64,000 nt of DNA, taken from Stygiobacter sp. Lineage in GTDB: Bacteria > Pseudomonadota > Alphaproteobacteria > Rhodospirillales > Magnetospirillaceae. Positions within the stretch are counted from its first letter, which is position 1. Every line of letters starts with the position of its first letter. This document shows positions 7,907-18,302 of the stretch, in pieces. The position numbers and the translations under genes were made by a program. The notes beneath the pieces are model-generated. The model was given only the letters and a program-made list of their open reading frames with translations. It made no database searches and had not been told where the DNA came from. Location: positions 62,001 to 126,000 of the forward strand of contig VBWB01000016.1 of assembly GCA_006218045.1 (NCBI GenBank), read 5' to 3'.

Positions 7907-9649
7907 ATGGCCGAGACGCTGCTACACGGGATGGCGGTCAGCCGGGGTATCGCCATCGGTACGGTCTACCGGCACGAATCCGACGCCGTCACCGTCGCCG
8001 AATTCTGTATCCTGCCCGCCCAGGTGGAAAACGAGAAGCTGCGCTTCACCGTCGCCGCCGAACAGGCCGGCCAGCAGGTGGCGCGGTTGCAGGACAAGGC
8101 CCGCACCCTGGAAGGCTCGGCCTCGGAAGAACTGGGCTATCTGCTCGACGCCTACCAGCAGATGCTGCACGGATCGCGGCTGATCCGCGGTGTCCATCGC
8201 CGCATCGAGGTCGACCGCATCAACGCCGAAGCCGCCGTCCAGCACGAAATCGACCAGATCGCCCGTGGTTTCGAGGCCATGGAGGACAGCTATCTGGCCG
8301 CCCGCGTCGCCGATATCCGCGATCTCGGCCGCCGGCTGATCCGCAACCTGACCGGCAAGACCTATCGCCCGTTCCAGGCCCTGCCCAAGAACGCCATCAT
8401 CCTGACGGAAGACCTGACCCCCGCCGACACCGCGCTGTTGGACCCCAGGCAGGTGGCCGGCATCGCCACCCAACTGGGCGGAGCCGAAAGCCACACCGCC
8501 ATCATGGCCCGCTCGCTGGGCTTGCCGGCGGTGCTGGGCGTGGCCGGCCTGCTGAAACACGCCGCCAGCGGCACCACCGCCATCGTCGACGGCAGCCACG
8601 GCCAAGTGATTCTCACCCCCGATGCCGCCACCTTGGGCAGCTATCGCCAGGGCCGCGCCCGTTTCCTGCGCGAGCGCCGCACCTTGTCGCGACTGCGCGA
8701 TGTGCCGGCCATCACCCGCGACGGCGTGCGATTGCTGTTGCAGGCCAATATTGAATTGCCGTCGGAAGTGGATTCGGTCCTTGCCGCCGGGGCCGAGGGC
8801 ATCGGCCTGTTCCGCTCGGAATTTTTGTACATGAACCGCGACGACCTGCCGGACGAGGACGAGCAATACCAGGTCATGCGCAATGTGGTCGAACGCATGG
8901 GCGGCCGCCCGGTGACCATCCGCACCCTGGACGTGGGCGGCGACAAGCTGGCCCATTCGCTCGGCATCATCCCCGGCCCCAATCCGGCGCTCGGCCTGCG
9001 CGCCGTGCGGCTGTCGCTGGCCCGCCCGGAATTGCTGGATATCCAGATGTCGGCGATTTTGCGCGCCAGCGTTCATGGCCCGGTGCGCATCCTGGTTCCC
9101 ATGATCGCCACCATCGACGAAATCACCGCCGTGCGCGCGGCGCGCGACCGCGCCGCGCAACGTCTGTGTCAGGCCGGCAGCCCCCTGCCCGACCCGTTGC
9201 CGCCCTTGGGCGTGATGATCGAGATCCCCGGCGCCGCCCTGTCGGCGGATTCCCTGGCCGGGCACGCCGATTTCTTTTCCATCGGCACCAACGACCTGAC
9301 CCAGTACACCCTGGCCATCGACCGCGCCGACGAAGCGGTGGCCCACCTGTACAACCCGCTGCATCCGGCGGTGCTGCGGCTGATCCAGTTCACCGCCGAG
9401 GCCGCCAACCGCGCCCGCATCCCCGTCGGCGTCTGCGGCGAGGTGGCCGGCGACCCGCGCTATGCCGGGCTGCTGCTGGGCCTGGGCATCCACGACCTGT
9501 CCATGTCGGCCACCAACATACCGGTGGTGAAAAAGCGCATCCGCACCCTGGACCACGTCCAGTCGCGCGGCTTCGCCCAGCAGGTCATGGGCCAGGGTGA
9601 TTCCGTCCGCATCGGCCAATTGCTGGAACAGTTCAACCGGAACGGCTGA
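7907..9649 (+). CDS. ptsI: PTS enzyme I (phosphoenolpyruvate-protein phosphotransferase)
   Basis: 580 aa, normal for enzyme I. The phospho-His lies in GGAESHTAIMARSLGLPAV. The PEP-binding barrel has GLFRSEFLYMNR and IGTNDLTQYTLAIDRAD, and the active-site Cys is in PVGVCGEVAGDP. It transfers phosphate from PEP to the HPr encoded immediately upstream. There is no N-terminal GAF domain, so it is the canonical enzyme and not PtsP. Its last 17 nt overlap the 3' end of the convergent antiporter gene. Confidence 0.95.
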   Translation: MAETLLHGMAVSRGIAIGTVYRHESDAVTVAEFCILPAQVENEKLRFTVAAEQAGQQVARLQDKARTLEGSASEELGYLLDAYQQMLHGSRLIRGVHRRIEVDRINAEAAVQHEIDQIARGFEAMEDSYLAARVADIRDLGRRLIRNLTGKTYRPFQALPKNAIILTEDLTPADTALLDPRQVAGIATQLGGAESHTAIMARSLGLPAVLGVAGLLKHAASGTTAIVDGSHGQVILTPDAATLGSYRQGRARFLRERRTLSRLRDVPAITRDGVRLLLQANIELPSEVDSVLAAGAEGIGLFRSEFLYMNRDDLPDEDEQYQVMRNVVERMGGRPVTIRTLDVGGDKLAHSLGIIPGPNPALGLRAVRLSLARPELLDIQMSAILRASVHGPVRILVPMIATIDEITAVRAARDRAAQRLCQAGSPLPDPLPPLGVMIEIPGAALSADSLAGHADFFSIGTNDLTQYTLAIDRADEAVAHLYNPLHPAVLRLIQFTAEAANRARIPVGVCGEVAGDPRYAGLLLGLGIHDLSMSATNIPVVKKRIRTLDHVQSRGFAQQVMGQGDSVRIGQLLEQFNRNG

Positions 9650-11432
9650 ACAAACCCTTCAGTCTTTGCCGAACCTCCCGCCCCGACGGAAACAGCGGCA
9701 GGCGCGGCTTGTCGATCTGGGTCGGCTCGGTGGCCAGTCCGATTTCGCTGATGACATCGTCGGGACCAAGGGCGCGGACGATCAGTTCCACCTCGCCCAG
9801 GGCGATGCGGTCGCCAATGCCGGGATAGGTGCCCAAGGTATCGGCCATCCATTGGGCGACGGTGACCTCGCTGCAATCGGGCGGCATGGCCAGACCGTAA
9901 AGCAGCCCCAGATCGGTCATCCTGGCCTGGGGATCGATCGGGAAGTCGCCGAAGAACTGGCGGTCGGCCTCGGCGGCGCCGGCGGGGCTGGCGAACAGGC
10001 GATCCAACTGGTTGACCCGGTCGGGCCGGGCGAACAGCCAGACCAGATCGCCGGGGCGCAGCGCGCTGACCGTCACCCCCAGCAAGGATCGTCCATCGCG
10101 CACCACCAGCGACGGCGCCGCCCAGCGCGGCAGCCGGTGCCCGTGGGCGACCAGGGAATCGGGCACGATGCGGTACGACACCAGTTCGTGGCGGGCGCCG
10201 GGGATTTCCAGCTCCATGCGTTCCACCGGGCCGATACGGCGCGGCACCACCTGACCCAGCCAGCGGGCCACCGGCCCCAGGGTCCAGCCCTGCAAAGCCA
10301 AGGACACCAGCACGACGATGAAGGTGACGTTGAAGAACAAGCGCCCGTTTTCCATGCCCGCCACCATGGGCAGCACCGCCAGCAGGATGGAGACGGCACC
10401 CCGCAGGCCGACCCAGGCGACAAAGGCGGTTTCGTTGCGATTGGTGCGAAACGGCAGCAGCCCCACCCACACCGCCAGCGGGCGGGCGACGAAGATCAGC
10501 ACGGCGGCGATGCCCAAAGACGGCAGGATCAGCGGGATGAATTGCGACGGCGTCGCCAGCAGCCCCAGGGTCAGGAACATGGCGATCTGCGCCAGCCACG
10601 AGGCGCCATCCTGGAACCGCCGCATGGTATCGGGGGCGACCAGGGCGGAATTGCCGGCGACCAGCCCGGCCACATAGACGGCCAGGAAGCCCGAACCGCC
10701 GATGACGGCGGTGCCGGCGAACAGCACCAGGGCCAAGGACAGGGCGGCGATGGGCATCAGCCCGCGTTCCAGCCCCAAGCGGTTGACCGCCTGGACGATG
10801 ACCACGCCGCCGGCCAGACCGGCAATGGTGCCGATACCGAATTGCTGCACCAGATGCACGATCACATAAAGGCCGAAACCGTTATGGGTGGACCGGTCGA
10901 CGATGAACTCGATCAAGACCACGGTCAGGAAGATGGCCATGGGGTCGTTGCTGCCCGATTCCACCTCCAGGATCGAGCGGACGCGCTCGCGTACGGTGAT
11001 GCCGCCGACCCGCATGAGAAAGAACACCGCCGCCGCGTCGGTGGAGGCGACGATGCTGCCCAGCAGCAGGCTTTCCAGCCAATCCAGGCCCAGCAGATAA
11101 AAGGCCGGCACCGCCACCACCGCCGCCGTGCCGACGACGCCGATGGTCGCCAGCGACAAAGCCGGAAACGCCGCTTGGCGCACAGACTTGAACGGGGTAT
11201 GAAAGCCGGAATCGAACAGAACGATGGCCAAGGCGATGGAGCCGATCAGATAGGCGCTGCCCACATCGTCGAATCCCAGGCCGCCGATGCCGTCCTGGCC
11301 GGCCAACAGGCCGACGCCCAGGAACACCAGCAGCAGGGGGGCACCGACGCGATAGGACAGCAGGCTGGACAACACGCTGATGGACACCAGCGCGGCCAGG
11401 ATTAAGATCGCCGCATTCATGCTGTCGATCAC
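9633..11432 (-). CDS. Potassium/proton antiporter, CPA1 (NhaP2/CvrA) type
   Basis: 599 aa. About twelve membrane segments (residues 5-400) with SGSNDPMAIFLTVVLIEFI typical of the NhaP2 subgroup, then a cytoplasmic part with a TrkA-C-like domain (ELEIPGARHELVSYRIVPD) and a C-terminal CorC/HlyC-like region. The GTG at 11432 has a strong AAAGGAGG site six bases before it and is preferred to ATG 11420. Convergent with ptsI, overlapping it by 17 nt. Faces away from the Kef-type gene at 11546, with about 110 bp between them. Confidence 0.88.
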   Translation of the reverse strand: MIDSMNAAILILAALVSISVLSSLLSYRVGAPLLLVFLGVGLLAGQDGIGGLGFDDVGSAYLIGSIALAIVLFDSGFHTPFKSVRQAAFPALSLATIGVVGTAAVVAVPAFYLLGLDWLESLLLGSIVASTDAAAVFFLMRVGGITVRERVRSILEVESGSNDPMAIFLTVVLIEFIVDRSTHNGFGLYVIVHLVQQFGIGTIAGLAGGVVIVQAVNRLGLERGLMPIAALSLALVLFAGTAVIGGSGFLAVYVAGLVAGNSALVAPDTMRRFQDGASWLAQIAMFLTLGLLATPSQFIPLILPSLGIAAVLIFVARPLAVWVGLLPFRTNRNETAFVAWVGLRGAVSILLAVLPMVAGMENGRLFFNVTFIVVLVSLALQGWTLGPVARWLGQVVPRRIGPVERMELEIPGARHELVSYRIVPDSLVAHGHRLPRWAAPSLVVRDGRSLLGVTVSALRPGDLVWLFARPDRVNQLDRLFASPAGAAEADRQFFGDFPIDPQARMTDLGLLYGLAMPPDCSEVTVAQWMADTLGTYPGIGDRIALGEVELIVRALGPDDVISEIGLATEPTQIDKPRLPLFPSGREVRQRLKGLFSRSG

Positions 11433-11545
11433 GCGTGGCCTCCTTTCGCTGTAACCGGTTTAAGGGGCGCCACCCGCCTTGTCCAGAGGGCATGGGCATA
11501 TGGCGGGCAAGACAGGATGCGATTGCGTCGAGACGGAGAGATTTT

Positions 11546-13255
11546 TTGGATCACGGCATCATCATCGACGTTCTTATCTTTCTGGCCATTGCCGTGCTGG
11601 TTTCACCCCTGTGCCACCGGCTGCGGGTCAGCCCGGTCCTGGGTTATCTGATCGCCGGTTCGGTGGCCGGGCCGGTGGGATTGGGACTGATCGCCGATAA
11701 CGAGGGAACGCGGTCCCTGGCCGAGTTGGGCATCGTCTTCCTGCTGTTCATGATCGGGTTGGAACTGTCGTGGGACCGCCTGCGGGTGATCCGTCATTTC
11801 ATCTTCGGCCTGGGCTCGGCCCAGGTTCTGGCCACCGGCCTGGTGGCGGCCATGCTCTTGGCGCTGCTGCTGCCGACGCTGCCCTTTGCCGGTGCCGTGA
11901 TCGTCGGCCTCGCCCTGGCCTTTTCCTCCACCGCCTTCGTCCTGCAAATCCTGTCCGAACGCAACCAGCTGACCAGCCAGACCGGTCGGGTGGCGGTGGC
12001 GGTGCTGATCTTGCAGGATCTGGCGGTGGTGCCGCTGTTGGTGATGATTCCGCTGCTGGGCTCGGGCGCCAGCGGCCTGGGCATGTTGACCGGCATGGCC
12101 ATCGCCTTGTCCAAGGCGGCTTTGGCCATGGCGGTCATCTTCGTCCTCGCCCGGCTGGCGCTCAGGCCCCTGTTCCAGGCGGTGGCCGCCACCCGCTCGC
12201 CCGAGGTGTTCGTCGCCGCCGCCCTGTTCGCGGTGATCGGCACCTCGTTCGCCACCGAATCCCTGGGTCTGTCCCATTCTCTGGGCGCCTTCCTGGCCGG
12301 AGTGATGCTGGCCTCCACCGAGTTCCGCCATCAGGTGGAAGCCGATATCCTGCCGGTGCGCGGCCTGTTGATGGGCCTGTTCTTCCTGACCGTCGGCATG
12401 ACCGTCGATCCCACCGCGCTGCTGGCCGATCTGCCGCGCACCGCCATCGGCGTCGGCCTGCTGCTGGCGGTCAAGGCGTCCATCCTGGCGGTGTTGGCTT
12501 TGGCCTTCCGCTTTCCGCTTGCCACCGCCTTGCATCTGGGGCTGTTGCTGGCCCAGGGCGGCGAATTCGCCTTCGTCGTGCTGGCCCGCGCCCAGCAAAG
12601 CAATCTGCTCGATGCCAATACCGCCAAGCTGGTCACCGGCATCGTCGCCATCAGCATGGCACTGACCCCGCTTCTGGCCCTGGTGGCGGAATGGATCGCC
12701 CGGCACCAGCGCCTGCATGCCGGCGACCTGCCCCATCCGGGGACGGAAACCAAGGATCTGGCCAACCATGTCATCATCGCCGGCTGCGGTCGCGCCGGCC
12801 AGATCGTGCTGTCCATCCTGCGCGAACAGAACATCCCCTATGTGGGCATCGAGCGCGAGCCGTTGCTGGTGGACGCCCTGCGCAAACGGGGCGAGCCGGT
12901 GTTCTTCGGCGATATCCGCAAGCTCGAGGTGCTGAAGGCGGTGGGCGGCGACCGGGCGCGGGCCGTGGTGTTGACCATCGATTCGGGCTCGAGCCGGGAA
13001 AAGCTGGTGCCACGCCTACGCGCCCTGTTCCCGGAACTGCGCATCCTGGCCCGTGCCCGCGACCGCCGTCAGGCCAAGGGGCTGGAAGCCGGCGGCGCCA
13101 CCGCCGTGGTGCCGGAAATGCTGGAAGGCAGCCTGCAACTGACCGGCCATGTGCTGCGCCAATTGGGCAAGCCGGCGGAAGACGTGCAAGCGCTGCTGGA
13201 GGATTACCGCAAGGACGATTACGCCCGGCTGGCGCTGACCCAGGAATCGGATTGA
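11546..13255 (+). CDS. Kef-type K+/H+ antiporter (CPA2) with TrkA-N domain
   Basis: About 569 aa. I take TTG 11546 as start (LDHGIIIDVLIFLAIA) because GGAGAG lies five bases before it and the membrane domain begins there; the longer frame from 11435 adds an unlikely polar extension. Twelve or so membrane segments include GYLIAGSVAGP and FLLFMIGLELS. They are followed by a Rossmann RCK domain NHVIIAGCGRAGQIVLSIL and a short tail. Glutathione-gated KefB/KefC are the best-known relatives, but no ancillary kefG/kefF gene is present. Confidence 0.88.
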   Translation: MDHGIIIDVLIFLAIAVLVSPLCHRLRVSPVLGYLIAGSVAGPVGLGLIADNEGTRSLAELGIVFLLFMIGLELSWDRLRVIRHFIFGLGSAQVLATGLVAAMLLALLLPTLPFAGAVIVGLALAFSSTAFVLQILSERNQLTSQTGRVAVAVLILQDLAVVPLLVMIPLLGSGASGLGMLTGMAIALSKAALAMAVIFVLARLALRPLFQAVAATRSPEVFVAAALFAVIGTSFATESLGLSHSLGAFLAGVMLASTEFRHQVEADILPVRGLLMGLFFLTVGMTVDPTALLADLPRTAIGVGLLLAVKASILAVLALAFRFPLATALHLGLLLAQGGEFAFVVLARAQQSNLLDANTAKLVTGIVAISMALTPLLALVAEWIARHQRLHAGDLPHPGTETKDLANHVIIAGCGRAGQIVLSILREQNIPYVGIEREPLLVDALRKRGEPVFFGDIRKLEVLKAVGGDRARAVVLTIDSGSSREKLVPRLRALFPELRILARARDRRQAKGLEAGGATAVVPEMLEGSLQLTGHVLRQLGKPAEDVQALLEDYRKDDYARLALTQESD

Positions 13256-13395
13256 CGGGGGAGCGCCCGGGGCTGAAGGATGAGGCGCGGAGAATCTGGC
13301 GCTTGCCGCGCGCGCAGGGGCGGTCGGGCGAGATCACGTTCGCCCCCCTGGACGGAAAACCGATTCCGAAAGAAAATTTGTGGACGGCGCGGGGA

Positions 13396-13806
13396 TCAGA
13401 ACCCGCAGGCCATACCGCGGGCGACGGCGTCTTGCAACTGGCGCGAACCGACCGGCTTGCGCAACAGCGGAAACCCGGTCGAGGCGGCATCGCGCAAGGT
13501 CTCGATCGAGGTTTCACCGGTGACCAGCAGGCCTGGGATGTCGTGGCCGAAAGCCTGACGCAACAAGCAGATGGCCTGGGTGCCGGTCTGGCCATCAGCC
13601 AGACGGTAATCGGCAACGATGAAATCGGGGAGGGCGCGCAGCACCGCCAGCTTGGCCAGGGCCACCGTGGCACTTTCGGCACCGACGAAACGGTAGCCCC
13701 AGGCCTCGAACATGAATTCATAGGCGGAAAGAACCATCGGCTCGTCTTCGATAACAACGATTAAGGGAGGAGTGTCAAAACCTTCCTGCGCCACGGCTGC
13801 GCCCAT
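13396..13806 (-). CDS. Single-domain response regulator
   Basis: 136 aa, a receiver domain only. The acidic pair is in VVIEDEPMVL, the phospho-Asp in FIVADYRLADG, Thr in LLVTGETS, and the conserved Lys in LLRKPVGS. The ADYRL/RKPV arrangement resembles receiver domains normally found at the C-terminus of hybrid kinases. No kinase gene is adjacent, so its partner is unknown. Confidence 0.85.
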   Translation of the reverse strand: MGAAVAQEGFDTPPLIVVIEDEPMVLSAYEFMFEAWGYRFVGAESATVALAKLAVLRALPDFIVADYRLADGQTGTQAICLLRQAFGHDIPGLLVTGETSIETLRDAASTGFPLLRKPVGSRQLQDAVARGMACGF

Positions 13807-14038
13807 CTCAAAATCCCACCAATTTTTCCTGTGACCCCAAACTCATAATGGATAAAAATCACACTCTGTCACAGCCTGCTTTCAGTATGGATCGCACCCA
13901 TCTTTAGAAGGCATACGAGTTGTCTAATTTAAATGGCAGCACCTGACAGGTTGCCTTTGGCGGCAAAATTAGTTCTTACTTCATCCTTCAGGAATTCGGG
14001 AGTTCGCCGCTCCCCCACCACCCGAGGCCCACGCTCCC

Positions 14039-15058
14039 ATGACCGATACCGTTTTGCCGCTTCCCGCCGGCGCCCTGACCGAGGCGGACCTTGATCCCAC
14101 CATGGACGTGATCGAGGCCATCAACCGCCTGCGCAAGGAAAAGAACGCCATCATCCTGGCCCATTACTACCAGGATGGCGAAATCCAGGATCTGGCCGAT
14201 TTCGTCGGCGATTCGCTGGATCTGTCGCGCAAGGCGGCGGCCACCGATGCCGACATGATCGTGTTTTGCGGCGTCCGCTTCATGGGCGAGGTGGCAAAAA
14301 TCCTGAGCCCGGGCAAGATCGTGGTCATCCCCGATGCCGAGGCCGGCTGTTCCTTGGAGGAATCCTGCCGCCCCGACACCTTCGCCGCCTTCCGCGCCAC
14401 CCACCCCGACCACATCGCGGTGACCTACATCAACTGTTCCGCCGACATCAAGGCGCTGTCGGATGTCATCGTCACCTCGTCCAACGCCGAGGTGATCGTC
14501 AATTCCCTGCCCGCCGACCGGCCCATCCTGTTCGCCCCCGACCGCCACCTGGGCAGCTTCATCGCCAGGAAGACCGGGCGCGACATGACCCTGTGGCCGG
14601 GCAGTTGCATCATCCATGAACAGTTTTCCGAGCGGGAACTGGTCAAGCTCAAGACCCGCCATCCCGCCGCCCTGGTCGCCGCCCATCCGGAATGCCCGGA
14701 AACGGTGCTGCGCCACGCCGATTACATCGGCTCGACCAAGGGTATCCTGGATTACGTCGTCAAGACCGACGGGACCGAATTCATCATCGCCACCGAGCCG
14801 CACATCATCCACCAGATGACCAAGGCGGCACCGCACAAGACCTTCATCCCGGCGCCTTTCGCCGACGGTGCCTGCGCGTCGTGCGCCGATTGCCCGTTCA
14901 TGGCCAAGAACACGCTGGAAAAGATCTATCTGGCCATGGCCAATGAAGGCCCCGCCATCGCCGTGCCGGAAGACTTGCGGATCAAGGCGCTGAAGCCGCT
15001 CGAGCGTATGCTGGAACTGTCGGTGTCCGTACCCATGGGGGGCTCGTCCAATGGCTGA
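14039..15058 (+). CDS. nadA: Quinolinate synthase A
   Basis: 339-aa [4Fe-4S] enzyme that condenses iminoaspartate with dihydroxyacetone phosphate to quinolinate. Diagnostic are AIILAHYYQDGEIQDLADF, FCGVRFMGEVAKIL and the cysteine-rich end CASCADCPFMAKN. First gene of a nadA-nadC-nadB set covering de novo NAD synthesis from aspartate to nicotinate mononucleotide. Overlaps nadC by 8 nt. The 230-bp AT-rich leader before it contains no known riboswitch that I can recognise. Confidence 0.95.
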   Translation: MTDTVLPLPAGALTEADLDPTMDVIEAINRLRKEKNAIILAHYYQDGEIQDLADFVGDSLDLSRKAAATDADMIVFCGVRFMGEVAKILSPGKIVVIPDAEAGCSLEESCRPDTFAAFRATHPDHIAVTYINCSADIKALSDVIVTSSNAEVIVNSLPADRPILFAPDRHLGSFIARKTGRDMTLWPGSCIIHEQFSERELVKLKTRHPAALVAAHPECPETVLRHADYIGSTKGILDYVVKTDGTEFIIATEPHIIHQMTKAAPHKTFIPAPFADGACASCADCPFMAKNTLEKIYLAMANEGPAIAVPEDLRIKALKPLERMLELSVSVPMGGSSNG

Positions 15059-15902
15059 CAAGATCGACATGATCGATGCGCGGCGGGTCATCCTGGCGGC
15101 GCTTTCGGAAGACGTGGGCGGCAACGACCTGGAAGCCGGCGACATCACCTCGACCAGCGTCATCCCCGCCGACCTGCGCTTCAAGGGCGTCATGCAGGCG
15201 CGTCATGCCATGGTGATTTCCGGCCTGCCGGTGGCGGCCGAGGCGTTTCGCATGGTGGTGCCGGAAGCCTGCTTCGCCGCCCGCGTCAGCGACGGTCAGA
15301 AGGTCACCGCCGGTACCGTCCTGGCCGAGATCGAAGGCCCGGCCCGCGGCCTGCTGACCGCCGAACGCACCGCGCTCAACCTGTTGCAATTGATGAGCGG
15401 CATCGCCACCATCACCGCCCAATACGCCGACAGGATCAGTGGCACCGGCTGCACGCTTTTGGACACCCGCAAGACCATTCCCGGCCTGCGCAAGCTGTCC
15501 AAATACGCCACCACCTGCGGCGGCGCCAAAAACCACCGCATGGGTCTTTATGACGGCGTGCTGATCAAGGATAACCACATCGCCGTCTGCGGCGGCGTCG
15601 GAGCAGCGGTCCGCGCCGCCAAATCCGCCGGCCATCCCAATATCGAAGCCGAGTGCGACACCCTGGAACAGGTGGCCGAGGCGGTGGAATCCGGCGCCGA
15701 CATCGTGCTGTTGGACAATATGGGGCCGGACGCCTTGCGCCAAGCCGTCGCCCTGGTGGCCGGACGCTGCAAGACCGAGGCCTCGGGCGGGGTGACGCTG
15801 GAGACCATCCGCGCCATCGCCGAAACCGGTGTCGATTTCGTTTCCGTCGGCCGCATCACCCAATCCGCCCCGGCCGTGGATATCGGCCTGGACTGGAGCT
15901 GA
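15051..15902 (+). CDS. nadC: Nicotinate-nucleotide pyrophosphorylase (carboxylating)
   Basis: 283 aa. Converts quinolinate and PRPP to nicotinate mononucleotide. Signatures: [54 protein letters not shown] and the barrel end [18 protein letters not shown]. Sits between nadA (8-nt overlap) and nadB, consistent with one transcript. Confidence 0.95.
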   Translation: MADKIDMIDARRVILAALSEDVGGNDLEAGDITSTSVIPADLRFKGVMQARHAMVISGLPVAAEAFRMVVPEACFAARVSDGQKVTAGTVLAEIEGPARGLLTAERTALNLLQLMSGIATITAQYADRISGTGCTLLDTRKTIPGLRKLSKYATTCGGAKNHRMGLYDGVLIKDNHIAVCGGVGAAVRAAKSAGHPNIEAECDTLEQVAEAVESGADIVLLDNMGPDALRQAVALVAGRCKTEASGGVTLETIRAIAETGVDFVSVGRITQSAPAVDIGLDWS

Positions 15903-15919
15903 TGGGGGAGAACCCGCTG

Positions 15920-17524
15920 ATGTCCTATGACCTGCTCGTCATCGGTTCCGGCGCCGCCGGCCTGTCGCTGGCCCTGCGCGTTCTGGAAGCCAAGCCGCAG
16001 GCCCGGATTGCCATCCTGGCCAAGGGGCCGCTGTCGGAAGGCAGCACCATGTATGCCCAAGGCGGCATCGCCGCCGTGCTGGACGCCGCCGACACCACCG
16101 ACGCCCATCTGGCCGATACACTGACCGCCGGCGGTGGCCTGTGCAATGCCGAGACCGTGCGTTTCGTCGTCGACAACGCCAAGCCGTCCATCCAGTGGCT
16201 GATCGACAAGGGCGTCCTGTTCGACCGCGAGGGCGCCGAGTATCACCTGACGCGGGAAGGTGGGCACTCGCATCGCCGCGTCATCCATTCCGCCGACGCC
16301 ACCGGCAAAGCGGTGCAGACCGCCTTGATGGAACGCATCGTCGAATCGGGCGCCGAAGTGTTCGAGCACCATATCGCCGTCGACCTGATCCGCGAACGCC
16401 TGGGCGGCGGACGGCTGGGCCGATGCGTCGGCGCCTATGCGCTCGACCGTTCGTCGGGCCGGGTCATCACCCTGCCGGCCCGCGCCGTGGTGCTGGCCAC
16501 CGGCGGCGCCTCGCGCGTTTATCTCTATTCATCCAATCCCGACGGTTCCACCGGCGACGGCATCGCCATGGCCTGGCGCGCCGGTTGCCGGGTGGCCAAC
16601 ATGGAATTCTCGCAATTCCACCCCACCTGCCTTTACCATCCCAAGGCCAAGACCTTTCTGGTCACCGAGGCGGTGCGCGGCGAGGGCGGCCACCTGCTGC
16701 GCCCCGACGGCAGCCGCTTCATGGATGATTACGACCCGCGCGGCGAGTTGGCCCCGCGCGACGTGGTGGCCCGCGCCATCGACGACGTGATGAAGCGGCT
16801 GGGCTGTTCCAACGTCTACCTGGACATCAGCCACAAGCCCGCCGACTTCATCAAAAGCCACTTCCCCACCGTCCATGCCGAATGCCTGAAATTCGGCATC
16901 GACATGACGCGTGAACCCATTCCGGTGGTGCCCGCCGCCCATTACACCTGCGGCGGCGTGCTGACCGATCTGGCCGGTCGTACCGATGTCCCCAACCTCT
17001 ATGCCATCGGCGAGGTGTCGTGCACCGGCCTGCACGGGGCCAACCGCATGGCCTCCAATTCGTTGCTGGAATGCCTGGTGTTCGGCGCCGCCGCCGCCAC
17101 CGACATCGCCGCCACCATGGAGTCCATCGCCCCGCCGCCGGTGGTGGCCGCCTGGGACGAAAGCTGGGTCACCGATTCGGACGAGGAAGTGGTGGTCGCC
17201 CACAATTGGGACGAGTTGCGCCGCTTCATGTGGGATTATGTCGGCATCGTGCGCTCGACCAAGCGGCTGGAGCGGGCCAAGCACCGCATCAAGCTGCTGC
17301 TGTCGGAAATCGCCGAATATTACGGCAGCTTCCGCGTCACCAACAATCTGCTGGAACTGCGCAATCTGGCCATGGTCGCCGACCTGATCGTGCGCTCGGC
17401 CCTGGCGCGCCGCGAAAGCCGAGGCTTGCATTATACCATCGACTATCCCGACCGCGACGCCATCGCCCCGGCGCAGAACACCGTGCTGGTGCCCAAGAAC
17501 TTCACCGCCCGGCGGCAGAGTTAG
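15920..17524 (+). CDS. nadB: L-aspartate oxidase
   Basis: 534-aa FAD enzyme that oxidises aspartate to iminoaspartate for NadA. N-terminal dinucleotide motif [31 protein letters not shown] and [19 protein letters not shown] are typical of the succinate dehydrogenase/aspartate oxidase flavoprotein fold. ATG 15920 is chosen because GGGGGAG at 15904-15910 precedes it; the in-frame ATG 15902 overlapping the nadC stop is the alternative. Confidence 0.93.
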   Translation: MSYDLLVIGSGAAGLSLALRVLEAKPQARIAILAKGPLSEGSTMYAQGGIAAVLDAADTTDAHLADTLTAGGGLCNAETVRFVVDNAKPSIQWLIDKGVLFDREGAEYHLTREGGHSHRRVIHSADATGKAVQTALMERIVESGAEVFEHHIAVDLIRERLGGGRLGRCVGAYALDRSSGRVITLPARAVVLATGGASRVYLYSSNPDGSTGDGIAMAWRAGCRVANMEFSQFHPTCLYHPKAKTFLVTEAVRGEGGHLLRPDGSRFMDDYDPRGELAPRDVVARAIDDVMKRLGCSNVYLDISHKPADFIKSHFPTVHAECLKFGIDMTREPIPVVPAAHYTCGGVLTDLAGRTDVPNLYAIGEVSCTGLHGANRMASNSLLECLVFGAAAATDIAATMESIAPPPVVAAWDESWVTDSDEEVVVAHNWDELRRFMWDYVGIVRSTKRLERAKHRIKLLLSEIAEYYGSFRVTNNLLELRNLAMVADLIVRSALARRESRGLHYTIDYPDRDAIAPAQNTVLVPKNFTARRQS

Positions 17525-17536
17525 GAAAGCCGGCTC

Positions 17537-17932
17537 ATGAGCAATCTGTCCAATTCGCGCCGCAAGGTCTTCGCCCCCGGTTCGCTGATCTTCGCGGAAG
17601 GCACGCCGGGGGCCGAGGCCTATGTGGTCGAATATGGCCGCGTCTCCGTCTACAAGACCGTGCAGGGCAAGCGCATCGCCATCGGCACCATCCTGCAAGG
17701 CGGCATCTTCGGTGAAATGGCGCTGATCGACGACCAGCCGCGCATGGCCTCGGCCTTGGCGGAAGAGGAAACCGCCTGCGTCGTCATCGGCAAGGAGCGC
17801 CTGACCGAACAATTGGAAAAAGCCCCCAAGGGCGTGCGCGTCATCGTCGGCGCCCTGTTGGGCAATATCCGCCTGATGGGGGCCGAACTGGCCGAGGCCC
17901 GCGTCGTCCTGTCGGAGACCGACCCGCCATGA
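17537..17932 (+). CDS. Small cyclic-nucleotide-binding domain protein
   Basis: 131-aa stand-alone cNMP-binding domain: GSLIFAEGTPGAEAYVVEYG, then the phosphate-binding cassette GGIFGEMALIDDQPRMASA with the Glu and Arg needed to hold cAMP or cGMP. There is no helix-turn-helix domain, so it is not a Crp-type regulator. Follows nadB by 12 nt and overlaps the next gene by 4 nt, so it is probably cotranscribed with NAD synthesis. Target unknown. Confidence 0.82.
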   Translation: MSNLSNSRRKVFAPGSLIFAEGTPGAEAYVVEYGRVSVYKTVQGKRIAIGTILQGGIFGEMALIDDQPRMASALAEEETACVVIGKERLTEQLEKAPKGVRVIVGALLGNIRLMGAELAEARVVLSETDPP

Positions 17933-18294
17933 AGCGGCGCACGTTCCTGGCCGGATTGTTGGTCCTGCCCATGGGCCAGGCCCTGGCGGCCGGGGCCAAG
18001 GGCAGCGAATTCTATGTCAAACTGCCCACCATCAACGTGGAATACTGGGACGAAGCCGGTATCTTCCACATGGTGGTGGTGGACGCCACCGCCGTCTTCC
18101 ACCAGGAAGGCGCCAAGCTGGACAAGTCGGTGGGGGTGAAAATTTCCCATGCCCTGTCGGCCATGACCTGGGAGGAATTTTCCCGCGGCAATCCGGCGGC
18201 CACCGTCAAGGCCATCGCCCTTGATCTGGTGCGCAAGGAGCCGGGGGCGGAAAAAGCCGTGGAAGTCCTGCTGGGCCGCCTGATCATCCGCTGA
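17929..18294 (+). CDS. Exported protein of unknown function
   Basis: 121 aa. Starts KRRTFLAGLLVLPMGQALA, a signal peptide with a twin-arginine-like RRxFL motif, so export (perhaps by Tat) is likely. The mature part (KLPTINVEYWDEAGIFHMVV, ending VEVLLGRLIIR) vaguely recalls FliL-type periplasmic proteins, but I do not recognise the family. Overlaps the cNMP-binding gene by 4 nt and precedes another exported protein by 8 nt. Confidence 0.65.
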   Translation: MKRRTFLAGLLVLPMGQALAAGAKGSEFYVKLPTINVEYWDEAGIFHMVVVDATAVFHQEGAKLDKSVGVKISHALSAMTWEEFSRGNPAATVKAIALDLVRKEPGAEKAVEVLLGRLIIR

Positions 18295-18302
18295 GTGCCG
18301 CC

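Noticed and set aside
13807-14038. Riboswitch in the nadA leader
   Set aside because: The region is AT-rich and has small dyads (CTAATTT / AAAATTAG), but I cannot match it to a known NAD-related RNA.
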